A DNA stretch of 20,134 nt from Actinomycetes bacterium (GCA_023442485.1 JAEZZG010000078.1:1-20134), one strand, 5' to 3'. Shown: positions 6,614 through 14,813, numbered from the stretch's first letter. Made by a program: numbers and translations. Notes: generated by a model from the letters alone, not told the origin.

Positions 6614-8056
6614 ATGGCACAAGACAACAAACCCGTCGATGGACTCGCCTCTGACGTGAGGTTTTCCCCGAAGCAACTGTTCGGATTCGTCTTCGCGTTC
6701 TTCTACAACAAGTTCACCGGCCTCGTGCTGATCTTGGCGGCAACCATCCTGTCCCTGATCGGTCTCCTGATTTCGCAGAAACCGGCCGGTGTCGCTGCAG
6801 ACCCGGTCCGCAATGACGCCTGGCTAGAATCGGCAAAGGGACGCTACGGTGGCTGGGCCACGATCCTGGACTCGGTCGGGTTCTTCTCGATGTTCTCGTC
6901 CTTCATTTACCTGGCCGTCATGGTGCTGTTGGCGATCTCCATCCTGGCCTGCACCGCACATCGTCTCCCCCTGCTGATCAAGAGGGCATTCCACCCCCAC
7001 CTTCGAGTCAACCGTGCCTTCTACACCCGGGCAAGATTCCATGATTCGGTGACGGTCAGCCAGGACGTCGACGCCGCCGTCGAAGAGGTGCGAAAGGTAG
7101 CCAAAGCCGCCAAGATGCGGGTTCTCGAACCGGGTGACGGAAACACCCGTGCCTTCTATCTCGATCGCTTGTGGTGGGCTCCATTCGGCACCGTCGTCGC
7201 CCACATTGCCTTCGTCGTGATCATGGCCGGATTCATGGTGACAGCCCTCACAGGTTTCCGCGACGACCAGTTCACCCTCACCATCGGCCACCCCAGGGAA
7301 GTCGGCTACGAGACCAACCTGACTGCCGAAGCGAAGTCCTTCGCTGATAGCTACTACGACGACGGCTCCCCGAAGGATTATGTGACTGACTTGGCTATTT
7401 ATCGAGACGGCGTCGAGGTTGCCCGTCAAGATGTGCGAGTCAATGAGCCCCTGACTTATTCGGGCGTGTCCTTCTACCAGGCTTATTTCGGGATCGCGGC
7501 TGTGGTGACGGTGGTCGATAAAAACACCGATCAAGTCGTCTATGACGCCGGGGTGGCCCTGGAATGGAGTGGCCAGGGCGGGGCCGTCACCTACGGCACC
7601 GTCATCCTTCCCGAGCACGAAATCTACGTTGCCACACCCGCTTCGGGAGTGACCGGTATCGGATTGGAGCCCGGCCAAGTCAAGGTTGAGGTGTACGCGA
7701 AGGGCTCAGATGTGCCGATGGCGAGCGCCGTCTTGGATCAGAACGAATCCATCGAGTCATCTGACCTGACGGTAACCTATCAGCGTGAGGCCCAATACAC
7801 CGGCATGATGGTCAAGCGAGACCCAGGGACGATCATCGTCTGGATTGGATTCTTCCTCCTCACCGTCGGGACATTCCTGACGATGTTCCTCAGACACCGC
7901 AGGATGTGGGTCAATTTCGTCCCGGCAGAGACGGGAACCGTGATTCAAATCGCCTCCCATGACAAGTACGACACAGCTTTTGCCCGTATGTTCCAGAGAT
8001 TTGTTGCCGACGTTGAGGCGTCGCTGACGATACAGCAAGGAGAGACTCATGCTTAA
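6614..8056 (+). CDS. resB: ResB (Ccs1), System II cytochrome c heme-ligation component
   Basis: A 480-residue ResB/Ccs1 protein. Three N-terminal membrane helices (about 33-53, 92-115, 191-212) lead to a large extracytoplasmic domain (about 215-400) with the family motif VNEPLTYSGVSFYQAYFG. A last helix (about 406-426) ends in LRHRRMW. His197 in AHIAFVVI and His428 are at positions of conserved family histidines. Together with CcsA it moves heme out and attaches it to reduced CXXCH cysteines. An AGGAG precedes the ATG. The 3' end overlaps ccsA by 8 bp, so the two subunits are coupled. Confidence 0.95.
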   Translation: MAQDNKPVDGLASDVRFSPKQLFGFVFAFFYNKFTGLVLILAATILSLIGLLISQKPAGVAADPVRNDAWLESAKGRYGGWATILDSVGFFSMFSSFIYLAVMVLLAISILACTAHRLPLLIKRAFHPHLRVNRAFYTRARFHDSVTVSQDVDAAVEEVRKVAKAAKMRVLEPGDGNTRAFYLDRLWWAPFGTVVAHIAFVVIMAGFMVTALTGFRDDQFTLTIGHPREVGYETNLTAEAKSFADSYYDDGSPKDYVTDLAIYRDGVEVARQDVRVNEPLTYSGVSFYQAYFGIAAVVTVVDKNTDQVVYDAGVALEWSGQGGAVTYGTVILPEHEIYVATPASGVTGIGLEPGQVKVEVYAKGSDVPMASAVLDQNESIESSDLTVTYQREAQYTGMMVKRDPGTIIVWIGFFLLTVGTFLTMFLRHRRMWVNFVPAETGTVIQIASHDKYDTAFARMFQRFVADVEASLTIQQGETHA

Positions 8057-8993
8057 GACCGCACAGATGCTGCTGATTGCATCAACCGCACTGGTTCTGC
8101 TGGCCTTTGTGGGCTATGTCTCGGCAATGATATTGATGAAGACTGCCCGACGGGTTGGCGCAACTGCCGCGACCGCCCGAGATGCCCAAACCGTGGGTGA
8201 GGCCGTCGAGGGCTCGGCCCCCGGCACGACCCCATCGACGGCGGTCACCGTCGCTGACCCCAGGCCTGAGCCGGCCGAATCGAAACGTGGCGTCTTATGG
8301 ATGTCGTCACGGTTGACCCAGCTCAGCTTTGTGCTGTTGACGGTATCGCTAGTGCTGCGGACGATCGCCACTGGCCACCCCCCCTTCGCCAACCACTACG
8401 AATTTGCCGTGTCCTTCGCGTGGGGCATGATCGGTGCCCACATCTACTTTGAATGGAAATACAAGGTACGCACCCTGGCTTTGGTGATCCTTCCGGTGAT
8501 CGGGGCGATCCTGGTCTATGCCACCACCTTGTCCTATGCGGCTAACCCGCTCGTCCCGGCCCTCCAAAACAGCCCGCTGCTGACGATGCACGTCTTCTGC
8601 GCCGCCGTCGCCTACGGTGCCGCCGTGGTGTCTTTCGGCGCTGCGGTGATGTATCTGCTGTCGAATAAGATCACCTGGAGCGGCTGGCCGAAGAAAGAAA
8701 TCCTGGACGAAATCAGCTACAAGGCCGTCGTCGTGACCTTCCCCATGCTGACCATCATGATCATCCTCGGTTCGATTTGGGCCAATGTTGCGTGGGGAAG
8801 TTACTGGAGCTGGGACCCGAAGGAAACTGCCGCACTGATGACCTGGCTGATCTATGGGGCTTACCTACATGCGCGCGTCGTTCGCGATTGGCGCGGGACG
8901 AAGTCGACCTGGCTTCTAGTGTTAGGGTTCTTGGCGATCCTATTCACCTACTTCGGCAACCTATTCTTCGGAGGACTCCACTCCTACGTCTAG
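8049..8993 (+). CDS. ccsA: CcsA (ResC/CcsB family), heme-handling subunit of the System II synthetase
   Basis: A 314-residue polytopic membrane protein of the heme-handling family. The diagnostic tryptophan-rich WWD motif reads WGSYWSWDPKETAALMTW (249-266), and conserved-type histidines are seen at His116, His181, His274 and His311. A hydrophilic Ala/Thr/Pro-rich loop (about 33-80) lies between helix 1 and the next helices, as in other actinobacterial homologues. It forms the heme-export and ligation complex with ResB, whose gene it overlaps by 8 bp. AAGGAGAG is the RBS, located inside resB. The family is labelled ccsA, ccsB or resC in different genomes. Confidence 0.95.
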   Translation: MLKTAQMLLIASTALVLLAFVGYVSAMILMKTARRVGATAATARDAQTVGEAVEGSAPGTTPSTAVTVADPRPEPAESKRGVLWMSSRLTQLSFVLLTVSLVLRTIATGHPPFANHYEFAVSFAWGMIGAHIYFEWKYKVRTLALVILPVIGAILVYATTLSYAANPLVPALQNSPLLTMHVFCAAVAYGAAVVSFGAAVMYLLSNKITWSGWPKKEILDEISYKAVVVTFPMLTIMIILGSIWANVAWGSYWSWDPKETAALMTWLIYGAYLHARVVRDWRGTKSTWLLVLGFLAILFTYFGNLFFGGLHSYV

Positions 8994-9053
8994 GCCGAGC
9001 TGGTCGTCGCGGGTTTCGTCTGGACCCCGACAACCTCGATACCTGGGAGATTT

Positions 9054-9692
9054 ATGTCAACGCCAACGAGTGATTCCAGTCCAGCGGGTGCCGCGAATGT
9101 GCGGGATCGCCAACCGGGTGGCGGGAGGTCTAGTGGTCGCCGAAGTCGTAGCCTCGGCGCCAATTTGATGATCCTGGCCCTCGTCTTGATCGTCCTTGCC
9201 GTGGCGTATTTCGTGGTCAACAGGGGTACCGAGACGAATGCGCCCGTGACGGGCTTAGAGGATCAGGCCTTGCCGAAGGTCGATAGCCCAGCGCCGGTTT
9301 TTTCGACCGAAGACATCAACGGGATGCCGGTAGATCTTCAGCACATGCGCGGAAAGCCGGTTTGGCTAGTGGTGATGGCTACCTGGTGTCAGGGATGTCG
9401 CAGTGAGGTGTCGGATATCGAGGCCGCCTTCCGGTCACACGGTAAGCAGATTGCTGTGGTCGCGGTGTATTCGGGGGAGAAGAAAGACGCCGTCACGAGC
9501 TATGTCGAACGAACGAAACTGACTTTTCGCCACATCGCGGACGAATCCAAATCCATCAGCCGCCTCTACGGCGCAACCTCCCTGCCGACTCACTTCTTCA
9601 TCGACGCTGACGGTGTGGTGCGCTACACCCGGGTCGGCGTGATGGGCCCCGAGCAGATCAACGCCGCACTTGCCAAGGTGGGCGTTAGGTAG
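9054..9692 (+). CDS. ResA/TlpA-like membrane-anchored thioredoxin
   Basis: A 212-residue thiol-disulfide protein. A basic cytoplasmic N-terminus is followed by a membrane anchor (about 36-55) and a thioredoxin fold (about 75-210). The redox motif is WCQGC (Cys112, Cys115), and the cis-proline loop reads SLPTHFFID (Pro178). ResA-like proteins reduce the apocytochrome CXXCH disulfide using electrons from CcdA. Position 60 bp after ccsA on the same strand, last in the maturation set, supports this role. GGGAG lies just upstream of the ATG. CQGC differs from the CEPC of B. subtilis ResA, so the redox potential may differ. A general TlpA-type role is the alternative. Confidence 0.88.
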   Translation: MSTPTSDSSPAGAANVRDRQPGGGRSSGRRSRSLGANLMILALVLIVLAVAYFVVNRGTETNAPVTGLEDQALPKVDSPAPVFSTEDINGMPVDLQHMRGKPVWLVVMATWCQGCRSEVSDIEAAFRSHGKQIAVVAVYSGEKKDAVTSYVERTKLTFRHIADESKSISRLYGATSLPTHFFIDADGVVRYTRVGVMGPEQINAALAKVGVR

Positions 9693-9698
9693 GACGGA

Positions 9699-9715
9699 CG
9701 GCCTCGGCCTGGCCG
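9699..9715 (+). terminator. Weak hairpin after the nrf-ccs operon
   Basis: CGGCC and GGCCG enclose a 7-nt loop 7 bp after the last stop codon. The stem is short and only scattered Ts follow, so an intrinsic terminator is possible but not convincing. The 9716-9850 stretch that follows shows no gene and no clear promoter, although the ABC operon must be transcribed from here or by read-through. Confidence 0.25.
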
Positions 9716-9850
9716 CTGCACTCTTGGCTTCGCATTTTCACCACCTGGTCACCCCGTTCTATCTAGGGTGAACATGGTCTAGGCTGTTTTGGTTAGGAGT
9801 TTTGGGTGGCCTACTAGGGTTCCCTCACTGCAGAGAGAGGCATCAGCGGA

Positions 9851-11581
9851 GTGCTGTTTCGATTGTGTTGGCAATATCTTCGGCGTCACCTTGGGGTGGT
9901 TACGATCATCCTCATCTGTCAACTTCTGTCGGTGATTGCAGGCCTCTTCCTCCCCGACGTCAACGCTCGCATCATCGACGACGGGGTGATCCAGGGCCGC
10001 ATCTCCCTGATCTGGTCCCTGGGTGGGATCATGCTGGCCTTCGCCGTCTTCCAGGCCATTACTATGGTGGTTGCGATCGTCCTCGCTGCTCGCCTCTCCA
10101 TGGGGATTGGGCGCTGGCTACGTAAAGAACAGTTCCTCAATGCCAGCAACTTCTCCGCCACCCAGCTCTCCAGCTTCGGGCCATCGTCCCTAATCACGCG
10201 TAATTCCAACGACGTCCAGCAAATCCAGCAGGTGGTCCTGGTTGCCTTCGCCATGTTGCTCGCGGCCCCCATCATGGGGATAGGTGCCGTCGTCATGGCC
10301 CTGAGACAGAACCGGCACCTGTCGTTGCTGCTCCTGGTGATGGTGCCGCTGTTGGGTGCCTTCGTGGGCTGGCTGATGCACCGTCTCCATCCCCTCTTCC
10401 AGGCCCAGCAGACCCGCATCGATCGGATCAACACGTTGTTTCGTGAACAGCTTGCCGGGGTGAGGGTGATCCGTGCATTCGTCCGTCAACGAGACCACCA
10501 AACTAAGTTCGCGGATGCCAACGCCCAACTGCGCTCAGTTGCCTTGGCGGTCGGGCGATCCTTCGCTCTCCTTTTCGCCGGGGTGCAGAGTATCGTCTGG
10601 GTGTCCCAAGTCGCGGTGATTTGGTTCGGCGGGCACCTGATCGCCGACCATTCCATGCAAGTCGGTGCCTTGATCGCCTTCAATAACTACTTGATGCAGA
10701 TCTTCATGTCGGTGATGATGGCGACCCGCATCTTCGTGATGATCCCGCGCGCATCCGTCTCCGCTAAGCGGATTCACGACGTCATCACGACATCTCCTGA
10801 ACTGCACGAACCCGCCGAGCCCCTTCCCGTCCCGGATCGAGTCGAGTTCGAGTTAGAACAGGTCACGGTTCAACTAGATGAAGCCGAGCGTCCCATCCTC
10901 AACGGGATCAACCTTGTCCTAGGTCGGGGGACCACCACTGGGATCATCGGACCAACCGGCTCCGGCAAATCCGTCCTGGTCAATCTGCTGCCCAGGCTAT
11001 TCGACGTTACCTCCGGGACTGTGCTGGTCAACGGCGCAGACATCCGCAACTACGCCATTGACGACATCCGGTCCCGTATCGCGTTGGTGCCGCAAACCGC
11101 CTATCTCTTCTCTGGGACGATTGCTTCGACCGTCAGTGGCCACTACCGCCCTGACGCAATCGACCGGGATCGCGTTTGGCGCGCTATCGAGGGCGCCCAG
11201 GCGGCCGAGTTCGTGGAAAAACTGGACGGTGGGATTGACTCTGAAGTCGAGGCAGGCGGGCGGAACCTCTCCGGTGGGCAGCGGCAGCGGCTTGCCATCG
11301 CGCGGGCCCTCTACCGCAGCGCCGACTTGTATATCTTCGATGATTCCTTATCCGCTCTCGACGCCACCACTGAGCAGAAATTGCGCGCTGCTTTACCTGA
11401 GTACACCTTGGATGCGGCTGTCGTGATCGTCTCGCAGAAATTGTCGTCCATCATTAACTGCGACCAAATCATGGTCCTGGATGCGGGTGAGGTCGCCGGG
11501 TTGGGGACCCACGAGGAGCTGATGGCGACCTGTGCCCTCTACCGCGAGATCGTTGAACCTCAGATGGGGGTGGCAGCGTGA
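9851..11581 (+). CDS. ABC exporter half-transporter, degenerate-site subunit of a heterodimer
   Basis: A 576-residue type IV ABC exporter half: six membrane helices (about 15-290) then an ATPase domain (about 335-570). Walker A is GPTGSGKS (367-374) and the signature is canonical LSGGQ (473-477). Walker B ends FDD (Asp497-Asp498), so the catalytic glutamate is replaced by Asp; the switch histidine is Gln529 (SQK). These changes mark the degenerate-site subunit of heterodimeric exporters such as TM287/288, BmrCD and LmrCD. It starts at GTG (9851), with AGAGAGAGG about 10 nt upstream. Its stop overlaps the next gene's start as GTGA. Substrate is unknown; family members export drugs, lipids or peptides. 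No regulator gene is adjacent. Confidence 0.93.
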   Translation: MLFRLCWQYLRRHLGVVTIILICQLLSVIAGLFLPDVNARIIDDGVIQGRISLIWSLGGIMLAFAVFQAITMVVAIVLAARLSMGIGRWLRKEQFLNASNFSATQLSSFGPSSLITRNSNDVQQIQQVVLVAFAMLLAAPIMGIGAVVMALRQNRHLSLLLLVMVPLLGAFVGWLMHRLHPLFQAQQTRIDRINTLFREQLAGVRVIRAFVRQRDHQTKFADANAQLRSVALAVGRSFALLFAGVQSIVWVSQVAVIWFGGHLIADHSMQVGALIAFNNYLMQIFMSVMMATRIFVMIPRASVSAKRIHDVITTSPELHEPAEPLPVPDRVEFELEQVTVQLDEAERPILNGINLVLGRGTTTGIIGPTGSGKSVLVNLLPRLFDVTSGTVLVNGADIRNYAIDDIRSRIALVPQTAYLFSGTIASTVSGHYRPDAIDRDRVWRAIEGAQAAEFVEKLDGGIDSEVEAGGRNLSGGQRQRLAIARALYRSADLYIFDDSLSALDATTEQKLRAALPEYTLDAAVVIVSQKLSSIINCDQIMVLDAGEVAGLGTHEELMATCALYREIVEPQMGVAA

Positions 11582-13497
11582 GTCCGCGACACGGAAACTT
11601 CGCTACAGGGGTGGAGCGGAGTCGGGACTTTTCAGGGTCACTCAGACGCTTCATCAAGACCCTCCGGCCAGAGAGAGCCCGGCTGGTCGTGGTGCTCATC
11701 GGCATGGCGATCGGGGTGGCTGCCGGGGTGGCCGGTCCTAAGCTCCTCGGTGACGGCACCGATCTGATCTATGACGGCGTGACCGGAACCGGGGTCGATT
11801 TTGTCGGGTTGTCGCGCATCCTGCTAACCGCTCTGGCTATCTATTTGGTTGCTGCCGCAGTTCGCTTCATGGCGGGTCTGGTGGTCCGCTCCGCCGTCCA
11901 GAACACCGGGTTTAGATTCAGGCGTGAGGTCGCAGAGAAGGTTGATCGGATCCCGCTGTCCTATCTCGACTCGAAACGACGCGGTGACTTGATGTCGAGA
12001 ATGACCAACGACGTCGACAACGTCACCGATACTCTGCAGCAGTCCGTCACCCAGGTATTTGACTCTGTGCTGACAGTGCTCGGTGTGCTAGCCATGATGA
12101 CGTGGATGTCGTGGCGGTTGACCCTGCTGGCTTTGATCGTGATTCCGTTGGGGGCGCTCGCTGCGGCGATTATCGCCAAGAAGGCCCAACCTCAGTTCTA
12201 TTGCCAATGGGAGGCCACCGGTGAGGTGGGTGCGGTGGTCGAAGAGGCCTACACCGGACACCAGGTAGCCCAGGCCTATGGCTTAGGTGATGAACTTCGC
12301 GAGCAGTTCTCAACCGCTAACGAAAAACTCTTTGGTGCCTCATTCAAGGCTCAGGCGATTTCGTCGTTGATGCCGCCTGTGATGATGCTTGTGGGGAATC
12401 TCTCCTACGTCGTCGTCGCCGTCGGCGGAGGCTTCCAAGTGATTTCCGGGGCCTTGTCGATCGGTGCCGTGCAGGCGTTCATTCAGTATTCGAGGCAGTT
12501 CAGCCAGCCGATTGCCCAGCTCGCCTCCATCGCTAGCTTGTTACAGTCCGGTTTGGCGTCGGTGGAGAGAATCTTCGACTTCTTGGACGCACCCGAGATG
12601 GATCAGGAACTAGACTCTGCGGCAACCCGGGAGGGTTCTACCCAGGCCGCCGGGCCCGCACACGGCGTCACCGACGACGGGGCTAAGACTGATGCAAACG
12701 CTGGCGAGACGGGGGCGTTCGCGGGCGGAAGTTACGGAAACAAGCCGATCGTCTTCGACCATGTCCGTTTCGGTTACTCGCCTGACAAGGTGATTCTTCA
12801 TGACATGAACCTGACGGTCAACCCTGGCGAGATGGTCGCTATCGTTGGACCCACCGGTGCAGGTAAGACCACCTTGGTCAATCTCGTGATGCGCTTCTAT
12901 GAACTCGATTCAGGCAGTATCCGCATCGGGTCGACGCCGATCAGCCAAATCAGCAAAGACGAGCTGCGTTCCCATATTGGCATGGTGCTTCAAGAAACCT
13001 GGCTGTTTCACGGCACCATCGCCGAAAACATCGCCTTCGGGGCGCGACATGACGTCACCAGAGACGATATCGTCGCGGCCGCCAAGGCCGCTCAAGCCGA
13101 CCGCTTCATCCGTCAACTCCCCGAGGGGTATGACACAGTCATTGACGACGAAGGCGGCAGTCTCTCAGTGGGGGAGCGCCAGCTTCTCACCATCGCCCGC
13201 GTCTTTATTTCTCGCCCCGACATTTTGATCCTTGACGAGGCAACCTCATCTGTTGATACCCGGACGGAGCGGGTTGTGAAGAAAGCGATGGATCGGCTGC
13301 GACAAGGGCGGACATCCTTCGTCATCGCCCATAGGTTATCCACCATCGTCGACGCTGACGTGATCTTGGTGTTGCAGGATGGAGATGTGGTTGAACAAGG
13401 CAGACACGATGAGTTACTTGCCCAAGACGGTGCCTACCGACAGCTTTATCAGGCTCAATTCTCTGTGCCACAACCTCAAACGCTTCCGCTAAGGTGA
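11578..13497 (+). CDS. ABC exporter half-transporter, catalytically competent subunit of a heterodimer
   Basis: A 639-residue partner of the preceding gene, with which it overlaps by 4 bp (GTGA). Six membrane helices (about 35-325), a Gly/Ala/Asp-rich linker (about 343-385) and an ATPase domain (about 390-630) are visible. Walker A is GPTGAGKT (424-431); Walker B has the catalytic glutamate (Asp553-Glu554, LDEATSSVD); the switch histidine His585 (AHR) is present. Its signature is non-canonical LSVGE (529-533). Paired head-to-tail, the two proteins therefore give one consensus ATP site (this Walker A/B plus the partner's LSGGQ) and one degenerate site, the known asymmetric arrangement. Its TGA overlaps a GTG that opens a 57-codon repeat ORF. 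The 43-residue linker between TMD and NBD is longer than usual. Confidence 0.93.
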   Translation: MSPRHGNFATGVERSRDFSGSLRRFIKTLRPERARLVVVLIGMAIGVAAGVAGPKLLGDGTDLIYDGVTGTGVDFVGLSRILLTALAIYLVAAAVRFMAGLVVRSAVQNTGFRFRREVAEKVDRIPLSYLDSKRRGDLMSRMTNDVDNVTDTLQQSVTQVFDSVLTVLGVLAMMTWMSWRLTLLALIVIPLGALAAAIIAKKAQPQFYCQWEATGEVGAVVEEAYTGHQVAQAYGLGDELREQFSTANEKLFGASFKAQAISSLMPPVMMLVGNLSYVVVAVGGGFQVISGALSIGAVQAFIQYSRQFSQPIAQLASIASLLQSGLASVERIFDFLDAPEMDQELDSAATREGSTQAAGPAHGVTDDGAKTDANAGETGAFAGGSYGNKPIVFDHVRFGYSPDKVILHDMNLTVNPGEMVAIVGPTGAGKTTLVNLVMRFYELDSGSIRIGSTPISQISKDELRSHIGMVLQETWLFHGTIAENIAFGARHDVTRDDIVAAAKAAQADRFIRQLPEGYDTVIDDEGGSLSVGERQLLTIARVFISRPDILILDEATSSVDTRTERVVKKAMDRLRQGRTSFVIAHRLSTIVDADVILVLQDGDVVEQGRHDELLAQDGAYRQLYQAQFSVPQPQTLPLR

Positions 13498-13667
13498 CGC
13501 TGGCTTATGATCTCGACGGCTGGGACGGTGGTTTAGGCGAAGACGGTCGCGACGGTCAACCAGGTAGTCGAGGCGGGGAATGCAGTGATGGCCAACCAGG
13601 TGGTCGAGGCGGAGATGGTCGTGAAAAGAAACCAGGTGGCCAGCCGAAGCTAGCCACCTGGCAGTGA
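13494..13667 (+). CDS. Possible glycine-rich 12-residue-repeat small protein coupled to the ABC operon
   Basis: A 57-codon frame opens at GTG 13494, overlapping the ABC gene's TGA as GTGA, the same junction as between the two ABC genes. It contains four 36-bp units (13515, 13551, 13587, 13623), i.e. 12-residue repeats: DGWDGGLGEDGR, DGQPGSRGGECS, DGQPGGRGGDGR and a diverged EKKPGGQPKLAT. Units differ largely at third codon positions (GAC/GAT, GGT/GGC, GGG/GGA, CGC/CGT), which suggests selection on protein sequence. The GGxGxDGR(D/E) stretches resemble calcium-binding RTX nonapeptides, but I would not assign that function. It has no signal peptide, and its 3' end runs through the hairpin that terminates the opposite-strand gene. 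Alternatives are a frameshift-derived tail of the ABC protein or a non-coding repeat. Confidence 0.4.
   Translation: MTLAYDLDGWDGGLGEDGRDGQPGSRGGECSDGQPGGRGGDGREKKPGGQPKLATWQ
13623..13661 (-). terminator. Intrinsic terminator of the GQPYP-repeat protein gene
   Basis: On the minus strand CCAGGTGGC and GCCACCTGG form a perfect 9-bp stem, extended by AGC/GCT across one mismatch and closed by a TTCG (UUCG) tetraloop. TTTCTTTTC follows. It lies about 20 bp after the stop codon at 13682. On the plus strand the same hairpin lacks a T-tract but may still slow convergent transcription from the ABC genes. Confidence 0.88.
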
Positions 13668-13681
13668 TCGAAACTAATCAA

Positions 13682-14647
13682 TTAGTTCTGTGCAGGGTTC
13701 GGATCAGAGTCGGGATTCTCCGTTCCCAAACCTGGCTGTTCCTGGTTAGTTGGCTGGTTTGGAGCCGGAGGAACCGGAGGAGCCCAAGGGCTGGGGTTTC
13801 CGGCTCCTTCTGAGCCCGGGTTATCGAGTCCACCTTGGCCTTGCCCAGGTTGGCCGGGGTTTGGTTGCTGCGGGTAGGGCTGTCCCGGCATGGGTTGTGT
13901 CGGATAGGGCTGGCCGGGGTAGGGCTGACCTGGCATCGGCTGGCCGGGGTAGGGCTGACCGCCAGGACCGGGGAAAGCAGCGCCAGCAGCACCGGCGCCA
14001 GGCCACGGGCCGGCGGCGTCGGGATTCGCCTTGGCAGCGGCCTTGCGGGCCTTACGCCTCTGCAGAGCAGTGCTCACTGCGCCAATAATGACACCCAGCA
14101 CGACGATGATGACCCAGCGCAGCCACTTCGGAACCTGCTTGTCGTTGGACGTGATCGTGATGGTGTCTCCCTTTTGAATCTCCTTGACTGGAAGCAACAG
14201 CCGGGTACCGCCGGTGATCTCCCCGGTATCAGGCGATACCTTAGTGATCTTGCCGGGCATATCGATGTTGATGTCGCCACTTTCAGCATCGAACTGTGCG
14301 CCGTCGGAGATCTTCAACTGAACTTCTTTACCGATCTTGGTCGCCTTCACCTCAAAGCCGAAGAGCTGACCGAGCATCTCAGCTTTGGTGATCTTGATTA
14401 TGACCTTCTTCCCGTCTGGAGTGCACGTCGTCCCATTCTGGATTTTGGTTTCAATTTCCTTGCACGCGCCCTCAAGGTCATCGATATGCTGGTCGCTCGT
14501 GTCGATGATGGCTTCTGCGGTGACGTCGGCATTCTGGTCGACGGTGATCGTCAAAGACGAATCATCGGCGGAAGCAGGCACTGTCAGCAATGAGGATAAG
14601 AAGATTAACGGAAGCAGCAACAAGGCTGCAGAACGTCTTTTGAACAT
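13682..14647 (-). CDS. Secreted membrane-anchored protein with a GQPYP-repeat tail (LppM-like architecture)
   Basis: A 321-residue protein. A signal peptide (1-27, cut likely after VPASA) leads to an extracellular domain (28-172) of mainly beta character with two cysteines (Cys62, Cys75) that could pair. A membrane helix (about 175-194) is followed by a basic stop-transfer RRKARKAAAK. The cytoplasmic tail is Gly/Pro/Gln-rich with pentapeptides GQPYP, GQPMP, TQPMP and QQPNP (229-268). This layout resembles the actinobacterial LppM family, but there is no lipobox cysteine and the assignment is tentative. Similar tails occur in many actinobacterial membrane proteins, often as protein-interaction regions. 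It is a single gene with its own terminator, convergent with the ABC operon and divergent from dps. Function unknown. Confidence 0.8.
   Translation of the reverse strand: MFKRRSAALLLLPLIFLSSLLTVPASADDSSLTITVDQNADVTAEAIIDTSDQHIDDLEGACKEIETKIQNGTTCTPDGKKVIIKITKAEMLGQLFGFEVKATKIGKEVQLKISDGAQFDAESGDINIDMPGKITKVSPDTGEITGGTRLLLPVKEIQKGDTITITSNDKQVPKWLRWVIIVVLGVIIGAVSTALQRRKARKAAAKANPDAAGPWPGAGAAGAAFPGPGGQPYPGQPMPGQPYPGQPYPTQPMPGQPYPQQPNPGQPGQGQGGLDNPGSEGAGNPSPWAPPVPPAPNQPTNQEQPGLGTENPDSDPNPAQN
13844..13963 (-). repeat. In-gene 15-bp tandem repeats encoding GQPxP pentapeptides
   Basis: About eight degenerate 15-bp units encode GQPYP, GQPMP, GQPYP, GQPYP, TQPMP, GQPYP, QQPNP and GQP. The near-identical DNA units suggest copy number could vary by slippage between strains. 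Confidence 0.8.
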
Positions 14648-14721
14648 AAACGCCTCAGATCTGTCAGAGTGATTTGGAATAATCCTAGGTGTTCAGACGC
14701 TAATAATAAACGTAAGTCGGG

Positions 14722-14747
14722 TCAGCGCGGTGCGTTCGCGCCGCTGA
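14722..14747. repeat. Inverted repeat in the dps upstream region
   Basis: TCAGCG (14722-14727) and CGCTGA (14742-14747) form a perfect 6-bp stem, with a further GC-rich partial stem inside. It lies in the 166-bp divergent gap between dps and the repeat-protein gene. It could be an operator or a transcript hairpin; no DtxR/IdeR or PerR box was recognised here. Confidence 0.35.
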
Positions 14748-14813
14748 GCGCTATCGCGGACACATCCAAACGCTGAAACCGCGAGTGAAGATACCCTTTG
14801 TGGAAGGATTTAT

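Noticed and set aside
6824..7678. 284-codon open frame on the minus strand opposite resB
   Set aside because: Codon-bias shadow of a clear ResB gene; the product has no recognisable fold.
13494..13667. RTX calcium-binding function for the repeat ORF
   Set aside because: GGxGxD-like stretches occur, but the period is 12 rather than 9 and there are too few units for a beta-roll; only the resemblance is noted.
13835..14593. 252-codon open frame on the plus strand opposite the GQPYP-repeat gene
   Set aside because: The minus-strand protein has a signal peptide, membrane helix and matching terminator; the plus-strand product is a repeat-driven shadow.
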